64,000 nucleotides of DNA from positions 124,001 through 188,000 of the forward strand of contig NZ_BAABWG010000002.1 of the NCBI RefSeq assembly GCF_040372165.1, written 5' to 3'. Each line of letters begins with the position of its first letter. Within the stretch, counting starts at the first letter, position 1. The position numbers were made by a program, and so were the translations under genes. The notes under the pieces are model-generated. The model did no database searches and was not told where the DNA came from. It saw only the letters and a program-made list of their open reading frames with translations. This DNA comes from Hydrogenophaga sp040372165 (GTDB taxonomy: Bacteria; Pseudomonadota; Gammaproteobacteria; Burkholderiales; Burkholderiaceae_C). This document shows positions 50,593 through 60,400 of the stretch, one piece after another.

Positions 50593-51760
50593 TCTCGCCC
50601 AGTGGTTGCAGGAACTCAGCCCCCAGTTCGGCTTCCTGCGAGTCTTTCAGTACCTCACGTTCCGTGCGGTGATGGCTGCCATGACGGCACTCATCGTCGG
50701 TCTGACGGCAGGACCCTTTGTGATTCGCCGGCTGGCGGCACTCAAGATCGGTCAGCCGATCCGCGAATACGCCATGCAATCCCACCTGAGCAAAGGCGGC
50801 ACACCGACCATGGGCGGCGTACTGATCCTGTTTGCGATCGCGCTGTCCACGCTGATGTGGTTCGACCTGTCCAATCGCTTTGTGTGGATTGTTCTGATCG
50901 TCACGCTGGGCTTTGGCGCCATCGGCTGGGTGGACGACTGGCGCAAGGTGGTGCACAAGGATCCCGAAGGCATGCGCTCCCGGGAAAAGTACTTCTGGCA
51001 ATCCGTGATTGGTCTGGTGGCTGCTTTCTATCTCGTGTTCAGCATCTCCGAGAGCAGCAACACCCGGGTGCTTCAGCTGTTCTACGAATGGGTGGCGTCG
51101 GGTTTCTCGGTCGACCTTCCACCACAGGCGGGCTTGATGGTTCCCTTCTTCAAGGAAATCAGCTATCCGCTGGGTGTGTTTGGGTTTGTGATCATGACCT
51201 ACCTGGTCATTGTCGGCTCCAGCAATGCTGTGAACCTCACCGACGGGCTCGACGGTCTGGCCATCATGCCAGTCGTGATGGTGGGTTCTGCGCTGGGCAT
51301 CTTTGCCTACGTCATGGGCAACGCAGTGTTTGCCAAATACCTGCTGCTCCCCTTCATTCCGGGAGCCGGTGAACTGCTCATCTTCTGCGCGGCCATGGCG
51401 GGGTCCGGGCTGGCCTTTTTGTGGTTCAACACCCATCCGGCCCAGGTCTTCATGGGTGATGTCGGCGCGCTGGCACTGGGTGGCGCGTTGGGCACCATTG
51501 CCGTCATTGTTCGACAGGAAGTGGTGCTGGCCATCATGGGCGGCATTTTTGTCGTCGAGGCTTTGTCGGTCATGGCTCAGGTGAGCTACTTCAAGTACAC
51601 GCGCAAACGTTTCGGCCAGGGTCGCCGTCTGCTGGAAATGGCGCCGCTGCACCACCATTTCGAGAAAAAGGGCTGGAAGGAAACCCAAGTCGTGGTTCGA
51701 TTCTGGATCATCACCATGTTGTTGTGCCTGGTGGGGCTGTCCACCTTGAAGCTGAGATGA
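50582..51760 (+). CDS. mraY: phospho-MurNAc-pentapeptide transferase MraY
   Basis: Integral membrane enzyme making lipid I from UDP-MurNAc-pentapeptide and undecaprenyl phosphate. The 392 residues have about ten membrane helices. The signature KGGTPTMGGVLILFAIA and catalytic Asp region VDDWRKVVHKDPEGM are present, as are NAVNLTDGLDGLAIMPVVMV and the His cluster APLHHHFEKKGWKETQVVVR. Overlaps murF at its start and murD at its end. Confidence 0.98.
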   Translation: MLLSLAQWLQELSPQFGFLRVFQYLTFRAVMAAMTALIVGLTAGPFVIRRLAALKIGQPIREYAMQSHLSKGGTPTMGGVLILFAIALSTLMWFDLSNRFVWIVLIVTLGFGAIGWVDDWRKVVHKDPEGMRSREKYFWQSVIGLVAAFYLVFSISESSNTRVLQLFYEWVASGFSVDLPPQAGLMVPFFKEISYPLGVFGFVIMTYLVIVGSSNAVNLTDGLDGLAIMPVVMVGSALGIFAYVMGNAVFAKYLLLPFIPGAGELLIFCAAMAGSGLAFLWFNTHPAQVFMGDVGALALGGALGTIAVIVRQEVVLAIMGGIFVVEALSVMAQVSYFKYTRKRFGQGRRLLEMAPLHHHFEKKGWKETQVVVRFWIITMLLCLVGLSTLKLR

Positions 51761-53604
51761 GCGAAGTCGCAGGTCAGAACGTATTGGTCCTCGGTCTCGG
51801 CGTCTCGGGACTGGCGATGGCACGCTGGCTCACCCGCCAGGGCGCCTGCGTGACCGTGGCTGACACGCGTGAAGCGCCCCCACAGCTGCAGGCCCTGCAA
51901 AGTGACTGTCCGGGGGCGACATTTGTCTGCACGCCGTTCGATCGTGCCTTGATGGATCGTGCGGACTGGTCACTGGTGGCCAAGAGTCCTGGCCTGGCGC
52001 CTGACGTCTTGGCCGAGGTACTGGCGTGGGCCACCGAACCGGACATGCAGCTCGTCGGTGAGCTGGAACTGTTCGCCCGTGCGCTTCGCGACCTGGGTCA
52101 GCGACAAGAATGGCCTTATCACCCCAAAGTGCTGGCGATCACGGGCACGAATGGCAAGACCACAGTCACTTCGCTGGCCAGTCAGTTGCTGGACCGATGC
52201 GAATGGAGGGTGGCCACGGCTGGCAATATTGGCCCATCGATGCTGGATGTTCTGGCGGCGGCACTGGACCTGGAAGTGGTTCGCATGGCTGAGGACGAGG
52301 CCAGGGCGGCAGAAGAAGCTGCGCAGGCCGCAGCTGAAGCGGCTGCCGCAGCTGAGAGCGATGAGGTCGATGCCGAAACAGCTCCTGATCTGTTCGATAC
52401 GTCAGAAGGCGAAAGCGCATCCGAGGAAGACGTGTCGGAGACCGATGCGGACACTGCCGATGGAGGAGAACAGGGCTCGGATGGCGCTGCGGACGAGAGC
52501 GCTGAAGAAGAGTCAGTTGCCTTGCTGGAGCCACCGGCCCCAGAGCCACCGGCTCCTCCTCACCTGCCACAGGTATGGGTGCTGGAGCTGTCGAGCTTTC
52601 AGCTCGATGGCCTCTCAGATGGAGCGTGGTCTGCTTTGCCGACGGCTGCTACGGTGCTCAACGTGACCGAAGATCACCTGGACTGGCACCCGTCCATGCC
52701 GGCCTATGTGCAAGCCAAGACCAACGTCTTTGGCGCAGATGCCTTGATGGTGCTCAATCGCGATGACAAGATGGTCATGGCCATGGAACCCGAGCTGGTG
52801 ACAGTGAAGATCAGTGGCCGCAACCGACAAGTGCCCGCCCGTGAGTTTCAGACGTTCGGACAAGACACGCCTGAACGCCCGGGTGACTGGGGAATCGAGT
52901 CGCTCGGCGGGATGGACTGGCTGGTACGTGCGCTCGCGGTTGACGAAACGCGCAAGCGTGGGCGCCATGATGAGCCAGACGAAATCTACTACCAGCGCAT
53001 GATGCCTGTCGATGCACTGCGCATCCAGGGGCGCCACAACGCCATGAACGCTCTGGCTGCCCTGGCGTTGGCGACTTCCACAGGCGCGCCGCTGGCGCCG
53101 ATGCTGCATGGTTTGCGTGAATACCGTGGGGAGCCGCATCGAGTGGAGTCGGTCGGCTTGATCGATGGCGTCGAGTTCATTGACGACAGCAAGGGCACCA
53201 ATGTGGGTGCCACGCTGGCCGCGGTCAAGGGCCTGGGCGTCAGCCGGCGGCTGGTGGTTCTTCTGGGTGGAGAAGGCAAGGGCCAGAATTTTGAGCCTCT
53301 GGCCGAGGCGCTGGCGACATGCTCGCGGGCCGTGATTCTCTATGGCCGTGATGGACAACGCATTGGAGAGCAAATCAAGACCGGTTTGGCCGAGCAGGCG
53401 CTGGACTTGCGTGAAGCAGCCAGCATGGAAGAGGCCGTCAACCTGGCAGCAGAACTGGCGCAAGCAGGCGACGCAGTGCTTCTGTCTCCAGCCTGTGCCA
53501 GCTTCGACATGTTTGACAACTATGTGCATCGCGCTGAGGCCTTCATCGATGCGGTCAAGAGCCTGGCTGCCGATCGCGGCGTGGTTCTGGAGGGCGGCGC
53601 ATGA
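51757..53604 (+). CDS. murD: UDP-MurNAc-L-alanyl-D-glutamate ligase MurD with acidic insertion
   Basis: Adds D-glutamate to UDP-MurNAc-Ala. The 615 residues are far longer than the usual 440-500. Start at 51757 (MSEVAGQNVLVLGLGVSGLA) overlaps the mraY stop. The P-loop is AITGTNGKTTVTSLASQL. Residues about 172-268, between NIGPSMLDVLAAAL and LPQVWVLELSSFQLDG, are an Ala/Glu/Asp/Ser-rich low-complexity insert ending in Pro-rich APEPPAPP. Later motifs are TVLNVTEDHLDWHPSMPAYV and GVEFIDDSKGTNVGATLAAV. A second smaller insert lies near residues 385-415. Catalytic parts are intact, so probably functional. Confidence 0.96.
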   Translation: MSEVAGQNVLVLGLGVSGLAMARWLTRQGACVTVADTREAPPQLQALQSDCPGATFVCTPFDRALMDRADWSLVAKSPGLAPDVLAEVLAWATEPDMQLVGELELFARALRDLGQRQEWPYHPKVLAITGTNGKTTVTSLASQLLDRCEWRVATAGNIGPSMLDVLAAALDLEVVRMAEDEARAAEEAAQAAAEAAAAAESDEVDAETAPDLFDTSEGESASEEDVSETDADTADGGEQGSDGAADESAEEESVALLEPPAPEPPAPPHLPQVWVLELSSFQLDGLSDGAWSALPTAATVLNVTEDHLDWHPSMPAYVQAKTNVFGADALMVLNRDDKMVMAMEPELVTVKISGRNRQVPAREFQTFGQDTPERPGDWGIESLGGMDWLVRALAVDETRKRGRHDEPDEIYYQRMMPVDALRIQGRHNAMNALAALALATSTGAPLAPMLHGLREYRGEPHRVESVGLIDGVEFIDDSKGTNVGATLAAVKGLGVSRRLVVLLGGEGKGQNFEPLAEALATCSRAVILYGRDGQRIGEQIKTGLAEQALDLREAASMEEAVNLAAELAQAGDAVLLSPACASFDMFDNYVHRAEAFIDAVKSLAADRGVVLEGGA

Positions 53605-54881
53605 GTCTGAGCAATGCCGCTTCCAGCACCCTGGGGAAACTCAAGGGTTTGTTTGGCCGGTCAGACGCTGATGCTGCCAGCACTGCCGACTTGCCCGTGC
53701 GCTTGTCCAGCCGTTCCTACACCGGCGCGCCCAACACGGCCGTGCGAGAGCTGGGATTTGATCAGCCTTTGATGTGGGTGACGGTGGCCTTGCTGTGCTG
53801 GGGCCTTGTGATGGTGTACTCGGCCTCGATCGCATTGCCAGACAACCCACGGTTTGCCAACTACGCCCCCACGCATTTCGTGCTTCGCCATGGTGTGGCC
53901 ATCACCGTGGGCATCGTGGCTTCCATGCTGGCCTTCCAGTTTCCCATGAGAACCTGGGAAACGCTCTCGCCTTGGCTGTTCGCTGGCGCTTTGGTCTTGC
54001 TGGTGCTCGTGCTTGTGCCTGTGATCGGCAAAGGAGTGAACGGTGCTCGCCGATGGTTCTCTCTGGGTGTCATGAACTTTCAGCCTTCCGAGCTTACCAA
54101 GCTGGCCGTGCTGTTGTACGCCGCCGGCTACATGGTTCGGAAGATGGAAGTGAAGGAGCGCTTCTTCCGCGCTGTCGCACCGGTGGCTGTCGCATTGGGT
54201 GTGGTGGGCTTGCTCTTGCTGGCTGAACCCGATTTCGGTGCGTTCATGGTGATTGCGGTGATCGCACTGGGCATTCTGTTCCTCGGTGGCGTCAACGTTC
54301 GCATGTTCATCCTGATCGGGACCGTGATGGTGGCAGCGCTGGCGACGATGGTGCTCACCAGCCCTTGGCGCCTGCAACGACTGATGGCCTTCACCGACCC
54401 CTGGAGCGAAGAGCATGCGCTGGGCAAGGGCTACCAGCTCTCACATTCCCTGATTGCTTTCGGCCGTGGTGAGATCTTTGGTGTCGGACTCGGCGGCAGC
54501 GTCGAGAAACTGCACTGGTTGCCAGAGGCCCACACCGACTTCCTGCTTGCCGTTGTGGGTGAGGAATTCGGCCTCATCGGAGTGTTGCTCGTCATCGGTC
54601 TTTTCCTGTGGCTGACTCGCCGGATCATGTACATCGGTCGGCAGGCCATTGCGCTCGATCAGGTTTTCTCGGGACTGGTGGCCCAGGGCGTGGGCTTGTG
54701 GTTCGGGTTTCAGGCTTTCATCAACATTGGCGTGAACCTGGGCGCATTGCCGACCAAGGGTCTGACGCTGCCGTTCATGAGCTATGGAGGGTCAGCGATT
54801 CTGATGAACATGGTGGCGCTGGCCATCGTGCTGCGGGTCGACTATGAAAACCGGCAGCTGATGCGGGGAGGACGTGCATGA
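53601..54881 (+). CDS. ftsW: septal peptidoglycan polymerase FtsW
   Basis: SEDS-family glycosyltransferase partner of FtsI. The 426 residues have about ten membrane helices after a cytoplasmic N-terminal extension of about 55 residues. Diagnostic segments are NGARRWFSLGVMNFQPSELT, LLAEPDFGAFMVIAVIALGI with the catalytic Asp region, and INIGVNLGALPTKGLTLPFM then SYGGSAILMNMVALAI. Overlaps of 4 nt on both sides. Confidence 0.97.
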   Translation: MSLSNAASSTLGKLKGLFGRSDADAASTADLPVRLSSRSYTGAPNTAVRELGFDQPLMWVTVALLCWGLVMVYSASIALPDNPRFANYAPTHFVLRHGVAITVGIVASMLAFQFPMRTWETLSPWLFAGALVLLVLVLVPVIGKGVNGARRWFSLGVMNFQPSELTKLAVLLYAAGYMVRKMEVKERFFRAVAPVAVALGVVGLLLLAEPDFGAFMVIAVIALGILFLGGVNVRMFILIGTVMVAALATMVLTSPWRLQRLMAFTDPWSEEHALGKGYQLSHSLIAFGRGEIFGVGLGGSVEKLHWLPEAHTDFLLAVVGEEFGLIGVLLVIGLFLWLTRRIMYIGRQAIALDQVFSGLVAQGVGLWFGFQAFINIGVNLGALPTKGLTLPFMSYGGSAILMNMVALAIVLRVDYENRQLMRGGRA

Positions 54882-55963
54882 CCGGTCAGCATCAACCCGC
54901 AGCGCTGATCATGGCCGGCGGTACCGGTGGCCACATCTTCCCCGGCCTGGCCGTGGCGGAAGCCCTGCGCGATCGTGGATGGCGTGTCCATTGGCTGGGT
55001 GCGCCAGGCAGCATGGAGAGCCGCCTGGTGCCGGCACGCGGATTCACCTTGGAGACGGTGGAGTTCGGTGGCGTGCGAGGCAAGGGTCTCAAGACCGTGC
55101 TGCTGCTGCCGCTTCGTCTGCTCAAGGCGTTTGCGCAAGCGATTGGCGTCGTGCGGCGCGTACAGCCGGATGTGCTGGTGGGCCTGGGCGGATACATCAC
55201 TGTTCCTGGCGGCATGATGGGCAGCCTGCTGGGCAAACCCATGGTCCTGCACGAGCAGAACTCGGTCGCCGGGCTGGCCAACAAAGTGCTCGCAAAGCTG
55301 GCCGACAAAGTCTTTTCTGCATTTCCAGGCGCAATCGAAAAAGCGCAATGGATTGGCAACCCCTTGCGCCGTGCTTTTCTCGAGCAGGCCTCGCCGGCGG
55401 AACGTTTTGCCGGTCGCTCGGGCCCGCTCAAGCTACTGGTGGTGGGTGGCAGCCTTGGCGCCAAGGCACTCAATGAAATCGTGCCCCAGGCAGTTGCCTT
55501 GTTGCCCGATGCTCAGCGTCCGATCATTCTTCATCAGAGCGGCGAAAAGCAAATCGCCGAGCTGCAATCCAATTACGAAAAGGCCGGTGTGACCGCCGAA
55601 CTGACTCCATTCATCGACGACACCGCACAAGCCTACGCTGACGCGGACCTCATCATCTGCCGCAGTGGTGCCAGTACGGTGACCGAAATTGCCGCAGTCG
55701 GTGCAGCCGCCTGGTTCGTTCCGTTTCCCCATGCGGTCGATGACCATCAGACCACCAATGCCCGGTTCCTCTCGGACAAAGGCGGCGCCTGGCTGACCAG
55801 GCAGAACGAGTTGACCGCGCAAATGGTGGCTGATCGCCTTCGCGCGCTGACCCGGCAAGAGCTGCTGTCCGTTGCCGTCAAAGCCAAGGAGGGCGAAAAG
55901 CTCGGCGCAGTTGAAGCGATGGTCGGCGCCTGCGAGGTACTGGCGAAAGTGAGGGCGGCATGA
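54878..55963 (+). CDS. murG: UDP-GlcNAc:lipid I GlcNAc transferase MurG
   Basis: Peripheral membrane GT-B enzyme converting lipid I to lipid II. The 361 residues include the glycine loop IMAGGTGGHIFPGLAVAEAL, HEQNSVAGLANKVLAKLADK, LLVVGGSLGAKALNEIVPQA and the nucleotide-sugar site LIICRSGASTVTEIAAVGAA with PFPHAVDDHQTTNA. Standard length. Confidence 0.98.
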   Translation: MTGQHQPAALIMAGGTGGHIFPGLAVAEALRDRGWRVHWLGAPGSMESRLVPARGFTLETVEFGGVRGKGLKTVLLLPLRLLKAFAQAIGVVRRVQPDVLVGLGGYITVPGGMMGSLLGKPMVLHEQNSVAGLANKVLAKLADKVFSAFPGAIEKAQWIGNPLRRAFLEQASPAERFAGRSGPLKLLVVGGSLGAKALNEIVPQAVALLPDAQRPIILHQSGEKQIAELQSNYEKAGVTAELTPFIDDTAQAYADADLIICRSGASTVTEIAAVGAAAWFVPFPHAVDDHQTTNARFLSDKGGAWLTRQNELTAQMVADRLRALTRQELLSVAVKAKEGEKLGAVEAMVGACEVLAKVRAA

Positions 55964-57363
55964 AACACGCGATTCGCCATATTCACTTCGTCGGCATCGG
56001 TGGAGCAGGCATGAGCGGCATTGCCGAGGTGCTGCTCAACCAGGGCTACGTCATCTCAGGCAGTGACCTGGGCGAGAGTGCAGCGACACGTCGTCTCAGT
56101 GAAATGGGTGCCAAGGTCAATTTCGGACATGATGCCGCCTACATGGAAGGGGCTGATGCCATCGTTACGTCCACGGCCGTCAAGGAAGACAATCCTGAAG
56201 TGGTGGCCGCCCACGAGCGCCTGATTCCTGTCGTGCCTCGCGCCATCATGCTCGCCGAACTCATGCGCATGAAAAAGGGCGTAGCCATTGCCGGCACCCA
56301 CGGCAAGACCACGACCACCAGCCTGGTGGCGAGCGTGCTGGCTGCGGCAGACCTTGATCCGACCTTCGTCATCGGAGGCCGGCTCAACAGCGCAGGCGCC
56401 AATGCGCGCCTTGGAACGGGTGAGTACATTGTTGTCGAAGCCGATGAATCCGATGCATCGTTCCTGAATCTTCTGCCCATGCTGTCAGTGGTCACGAACG
56501 TCGATGCGGATCACATGGACACCTACGGGCACGACTTCGGCAAGCTCAAGAGCGCCTTTGTCGACTTCCTGCATCGCATGCCTTTTTATGGCGCAGCGGT
56601 GGTGTGCGTGGACAGCCCGGCCGTTCGGGAGATGCTGCCGCAAATTGCGCGCCCCATCACCACCTACGGTCTGTCTGAAGATGCGCAGATTCGAGCAGTC
56701 GATGTCAAAGCCTGTGAAGGCCAGATGCACTTCACGGTCTTGCGCCGCAATGGTGAGCAAATGCCTGACCTTCGCGTGGAGCTCAATCTCCCAGGCGAAC
56801 ACAACGTGCTCAATGCTCTGGCGGCGATCGGTATCGCCGTAGAGCTGGGTATCCCGGACAGTGCTGTCCAGCAGGCTCTGTCGGACTTCAAGGGCGTGGG
56901 ACGTCGGTTCCAGCGATACGGAGATGTCCGCCTGGCCACTGGCGGCGCAGCGACGATCGTTGACGACTACGGACACCACCCGGTCGAGATGGCCGCCACG
57001 ATTGCCGCAGCGCGCGGCGCGTTTCCTGATCGGCGGCTGGTATTGGCGTTCCAGCCTCACCGCTACAGCCGGACACGGGACTGCTTCGAAGACTTTGTCA
57101 AAGTCATCGGGCAGGCCGACGCCGTCTTGCTCGCGGAGGTCTATCCCGCTGGCGAGGCTCCGATCGTCGCGGCCGATGGCCGCAGTCTGACGCGGGCTCT
57201 GCGCGTTGCCGGCAAGGTCGAGCCAGTCTTTGTCGACGAAATTTCGGATATGCCGCAAGCGATTCTCGACAACGCAGCCGACGGCGACGTGGTCTTGTGC
57301 ATGGGGGCAGGATCGATCGGTGCCGTGGCTGGACAGGTCGTGGAGATCGGAGGTCAGGCATGA
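55960..57363 (+). CDS. murC: UDP-MurNAc-L-alanine ligase MurC
   Basis: First Mur ligase step, adding L-Ala to UDP-MurNAc. The 467 residues begin with the Rossmann FVGIGGAGMSGIAEVLLNQG, then the P-loop IAGTHGKTTTTSLVASVL. EADESDASFLNLLPMLSVVT and VDDYGHHPVEMAATIAAARG are the family signatures, and FQPHRYSRTRDCFEDFV is typical of the C-terminal domain. Overlaps murG and ddl by 4 nt each. Confidence 0.98.
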   Translation: MKHAIRHIHFVGIGGAGMSGIAEVLLNQGYVISGSDLGESAATRRLSEMGAKVNFGHDAAYMEGADAIVTSTAVKEDNPEVVAAHERLIPVVPRAIMLAELMRMKKGVAIAGTHGKTTTTSLVASVLAAADLDPTFVIGGRLNSAGANARLGTGEYIVVEADESDASFLNLLPMLSVVTNVDADHMDTYGHDFGKLKSAFVDFLHRMPFYGAAVVCVDSPAVREMLPQIARPITTYGLSEDAQIRAVDVKACEGQMHFTVLRRNGEQMPDLRVELNLPGEHNVLNALAAIGIAVELGIPDSAVQQALSDFKGVGRRFQRYGDVRLATGGAATIVDDYGHHPVEMAATIAAARGAFPDRRLVLAFQPHRYSRTRDCFEDFVKVIGQADAVLLAEVYPAGEAPIVAADGRSLTRALRVAGKVEPVFVDEISDMPQAILDNAADGDVVLCMGAGSIGAVAGQVVEIGGQA

Positions 57364-58346
57364 GCGATACCTCGCAGAAGAACGTGAAAGTCGACCCCGC
57401 AACCATGGGCAAAGTCGCCGTTCTCATGGGTGGCCGCTCAGCGGAGAGAGAGGTCTCGTTGATGTCGGGCAATGGTGTGCTCGCGGCGCTGGTCTCCCAG
57501 GGGGTGGATGCTCACGCGTTTGATCCGGCCAACCGTGAGCTCTCCGACCTCAAGGCGGACGGGTTCGATCGCTGCTTCATCGCATTGCACGGTCGCTGGG
57601 GCGAAGACGGCACGGTTCAGGGTGCGCTTGAGCTGATGGGCATCCCCTATACAGGCCCTGGCGTTCTGGCGTCGAGTCTGGCCATGGACAAGCTCATGAC
57701 CAAGCGTATCTGGCTGTCTGAAGGCCTTGCGACACCAGCGTGGCGAAAGGTCGAGAGTGTGCCTCAGACGCGCAAGGCGTTCGAGGCCCTGGGCAAGCCC
57801 ATGATCGTCAAGCCGGTGCGGGAAGGCTCGACCATTGGCCTGACGAAAGTCATGGATGTCTCCCAGTGCGAGACGGCGTACCAGCTGGCGGCGTCGCAGG
57901 ACCCCCTGGTGATGTGCGAGCAGTTCATCTCGGGAGACGAAGTCACTTGCCCCATCCTGGCCAGCGCAGACGGCGTTCGTGCCATGCCGGTCATCCGCAT
58001 CGTGGCACCTGATGGCAACTACGACTACCAGAACAAGTACTTCAAGAACGACACCCAGTACTTCGTTCCCTGTGGCCTGCCCGAAGGCGAGGAATCGCAG
58101 ATTCAGAAGCTGGCACTGCAAGCGTTTGAAGCGCTGGGTTGCCGTGGCTGGGCGCGCGTTGACGTGATGATCGACGCGCGCAGCCGCAAGCCCTGGCTGC
58201 TGGAGATCAATACCGCGCCAGGGATGACGACGCATTCACTGGTTCCCATGTCTGCGGCCGCGGTGGGAATCTCGTATGAAGCCCTGTGCCTGCAGGTGCT
58301 GGCATCGGCTTCGCTGGACAACCTTGGCAAGAAGAAGGAGCGCTGA
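57360..58346 (+). CDS. ddl: D-alanine-D-alanine ligase
   Basis: ATP-grasp enzyme forming D-Ala-D-Ala for MurF. The 328-residue protein (start MSDTSQKNVKVD at 57360, overlapping murC) has VAVLMGGRSAEREVSLMSGN, CFIALHGRWGEDGTVQGALE, PMIVKPVREGSTIGLTKVMD, and the C-terminal metal/substrate motif PWLLEINTAPGMTTHSLVPM. About 20 residues precede the usual Ddl start. DdlB-type by location in the dcw cluster. Confidence 0.97.
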   Translation: MSDTSQKNVKVDPATMGKVAVLMGGRSAEREVSLMSGNGVLAALVSQGVDAHAFDPANRELSDLKADGFDRCFIALHGRWGEDGTVQGALELMGIPYTGPGVLASSLAMDKLMTKRIWLSEGLATPAWRKVESVPQTRKAFEALGKPMIVKPVREGSTIGLTKVMDVSQCETAYQLAASQDPLVMCEQFISGDEVTCPILASADGVRAMPVIRIVAPDGNYDYQNKYFKNDTQYFVPCGLPEGEESQIQKLALQAFEALGCRGWARVDVMIDARSRKPWLLEINTAPGMTTHSLVPMSAAAVGISYEALCLQVLASASLDNLGKKKER

Positions 58347-58351
58347 TCCGG

Positions 58352-59152
58352 ATGGCTGCCAATCCCTCACTGCCCATGGACGTACGGTTGATGACCGTCA
58401 TGGCAAACGCATTGTTCAGTGCGTTTGCCGTGCTGTGCCTGGTTGGTATGGGGACCTGGGTCGTGCGACATCCCATGTGGGCCGTCCGATCCATCAGCGT
58501 TCACGGTGATGTCGCACACCAAAGTGACGTCACGCTGCGAGCACAACTGTCAACCCAGATGCAGACAGCGCTCGCCGGCAGCTTCCTCACTGTCGACCTG
58601 GCTAAGGTACGTACCTTGTTCGAATCGGTGCCCTGGGTCCGGCAGGCCGTCGTGCAGCGCGAATTTCCCAACCGGCTTCGGGTCAGACTTGAAGAGTATC
58701 GTGCCGTCGCCTGGTGGGGCAAGGAAGGCTCCGGGCAACTGGTGGGCGACCTGGGTGAAGTGTTTGATGCCATGCCAGACGAGTCGGACGGTATGCCCGA
58801 ACTCGCAGGGCCTGCCGAGCGGTCGAAAGATATCTGGTCTCTGTACCGTCGCCTTCATTCCTCGCTCGATGGCGCAGGCATGAAGCTTGTGCGCCTTGAG
58901 CTGACCGACCGGGGTGGCTGGCTGGCCACGCTGGACAACGAGGCTCGGATCGAACTCGGAAGAGGAACTGAAGTCGAAATCATGGGGCGGGTCGATCGCT
59001 TTACCCAGACCATCAATCAAATGACGCAACGCTATCCCGGCGCCGTGGAGGCTGTCGATCTTCGATACCCCAACGGCTATGCATTGCGCATGGAAGGCGT
59101 GACGACGTTGACTGAAGACGCCCGAACCAACAACCGAAACAGCAGACGCTAA
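58352..59152 (+). CDS. ftsQ: cell division protein FtsQ
   Basis: A 266-residue bitopic divisome protein. Start at 58352 (MAANPSLPMDVRLMTVMANA) lies 5 nt after ddl; a longer frame begins inside ddl. A single membrane helix (LFSAFAVLCLVGMGTWVVR) is followed by the POTRA domain (VRSISVHGDVAHQSDVTLRA) and the FtsQ/DivIB beta domain (VPWVRQAVVQREFPNRLRVR, LEEYRAVAWWG). The C-terminal segment VEAVDLRYPNGYALRMEG is typical. Confidence 0.95.
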   Translation: MAANPSLPMDVRLMTVMANALFSAFAVLCLVGMGTWVVRHPMWAVRSISVHGDVAHQSDVTLRAQLSTQMQTALAGSFLTVDLAKVRTLFESVPWVRQAVVQREFPNRLRVRLEEYRAVAWWGKEGSGQLVGDLGEVFDAMPDESDGMPELAGPAERSKDIWSLYRRLHSSLDGAGMKLVRLELTDRGGWLATLDNEARIELGRGTEVEIMGRVDRFTQTINQMTQRYPGAVEAVDLRYPNGYALRMEGVTTLTEDARTNNRNSRR

Positions 59153-59170
59153 AGACGAAAAGCATCAATC

Positions 59171-60400
59171 ATGGCCAAGGAATACAAGGATTTGGTGGTT
59201 GGATTGGACATTGGCACGGCCAAGATCATGGTCGTGGTCGCCGAAGTCCAGTCGGACGGTCAGCTCAAGCTGGCTGGTCTGGGCGTATCCGCCAGCCACG
59301 GCCTCAAGCGCGGCGTGGTAGTCAATATCGACGCCACCGTACAGAGCATCCAGCAGGCACTCAAGGAGGCCGAGCTGATGGCCGACTGTCGCATCGCCCG
59401 CGTGTATACGGGGATCACCGGCAGCCACATCCGCGGCATGAACTCCAGCGGCATGGTGGCCATCAAGGACCGCGAAGTGGCGCCTGCCGATGTCTCACGC
59501 GTGATCGAGACGGCCAAGGCGATCAACATTTCCACGGATCAACGCCTGCTGCTGGTGGAGCCGCAGGAGTTTGTGATCGACGGGCAGGAAGTCAAAGAGC
59601 CGATCGGCATGAGCGGCATCCGGCTGGAAGCCAAGGTGCACATCGTCACAGGCGCTCAAAGCGCGGCCGAGAACATCATCAAGTGTGTGCGTCGCTGTGG
59701 TCTGGAAGTGGATCAGCTCATGCTCAACCCACTGGCCTCCAGCCAGGCGGTGCTGACCGATGACGAGAAAGAGCTTGGCGTGGCCATGGTGGACATTGGT
59801 GCGGGCACCACGGATGTGGCCATCTTCTCTGGCGGAGCCATCCGCCACACCGCAGTGATTCCAATTGCTGGAGACCTGATCACCAGCGATATCGCCATGG
59901 CCTTGCGCACGCCCACGGCTGATGCCGAGGACATCAAGGTGGCCAGTGGTTGCGCCAAGCAGTTGCTGGCCGACCCTGACCAACAGGTCGAAGTCCCCGG
60001 CCTGGGCGACCGCGGCCCGCGCATGCTCAGCCGCCAGGCTCTCTCGGGCGTGATCGAGCCGCGCATCGAAGAAATCTTTTCGCTCGTCCAGCAAGCCATC
60101 CGCGAATCCGGGCACGAGGAAGTCCTGTCTTCCGGCATCGTGCTCACCGGTGGCAGCGCCGTCATGCCAGGCATGGTGGAGCTGGGAGAAGACATATTCC
60201 TCAAGCCCGTGCGCCGCGGTGTGCCGCATTACGCCAGCGCGCTGTCCGACATGGTCGCGCAACCACGCGCTTCCACGGTCATGGGTTTGCTGGAAGAAGC
60301 TCGACTGGCACGTCTGCGTGGCCACAAGGTGGCGCAGAAGGCCGGATCCATGCAGGGTGCGCTGGAGCGCCTGAAAAACTGGTTTGTGGGGACGTTCTGA
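59171..60400 (+). CDS. ftsA: cell division protein FtsA
   Basis: Actin-like ATPase tethering FtsZ to the membrane. The 409 residues show VVGLDIGTAKIMVVVAEVQ (phosphate 1), the 1C domain (GVSASHGLKRGVVVNIDATV), VAMVDIGAGTTDVAIFSGGA (phosphate 2) and SSGIVLTGGSAVMPGMVELG (adenosine). The C-terminal amphipathic membrane-targeting helix is MQGALERLKNWFVGTF. Lies 18 nt after ftsQ. Confidence 0.98.
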   Translation: MAKEYKDLVVGLDIGTAKIMVVVAEVQSDGQLKLAGLGVSASHGLKRGVVVNIDATVQSIQQALKEAELMADCRIARVYTGITGSHIRGMNSSGMVAIKDREVAPADVSRVIETAKAINISTDQRLLLVEPQEFVIDGQEVKEPIGMSGIRLEAKVHIVTGAQSAAENIIKCVRRCGLEVDQLMLNPLASSQAVLTDDEKELGVAMVDIGAGTTDVAIFSGGAIRHTAVIPIAGDLITSDIAMALRTPTADAEDIKVASGCAKQLLADPDQQVEVPGLGDRGPRMLSRQALSGVIEPRIEEIFSLVQQAIRESGHEEVLSSGIVLTGGSAVMPGMVELGEDIFLKPVRRGVPHYASALSDMVAQPRASTVMGLLEEARLARLRGHKVAQKAGSMQGALERLKNWFVGTF

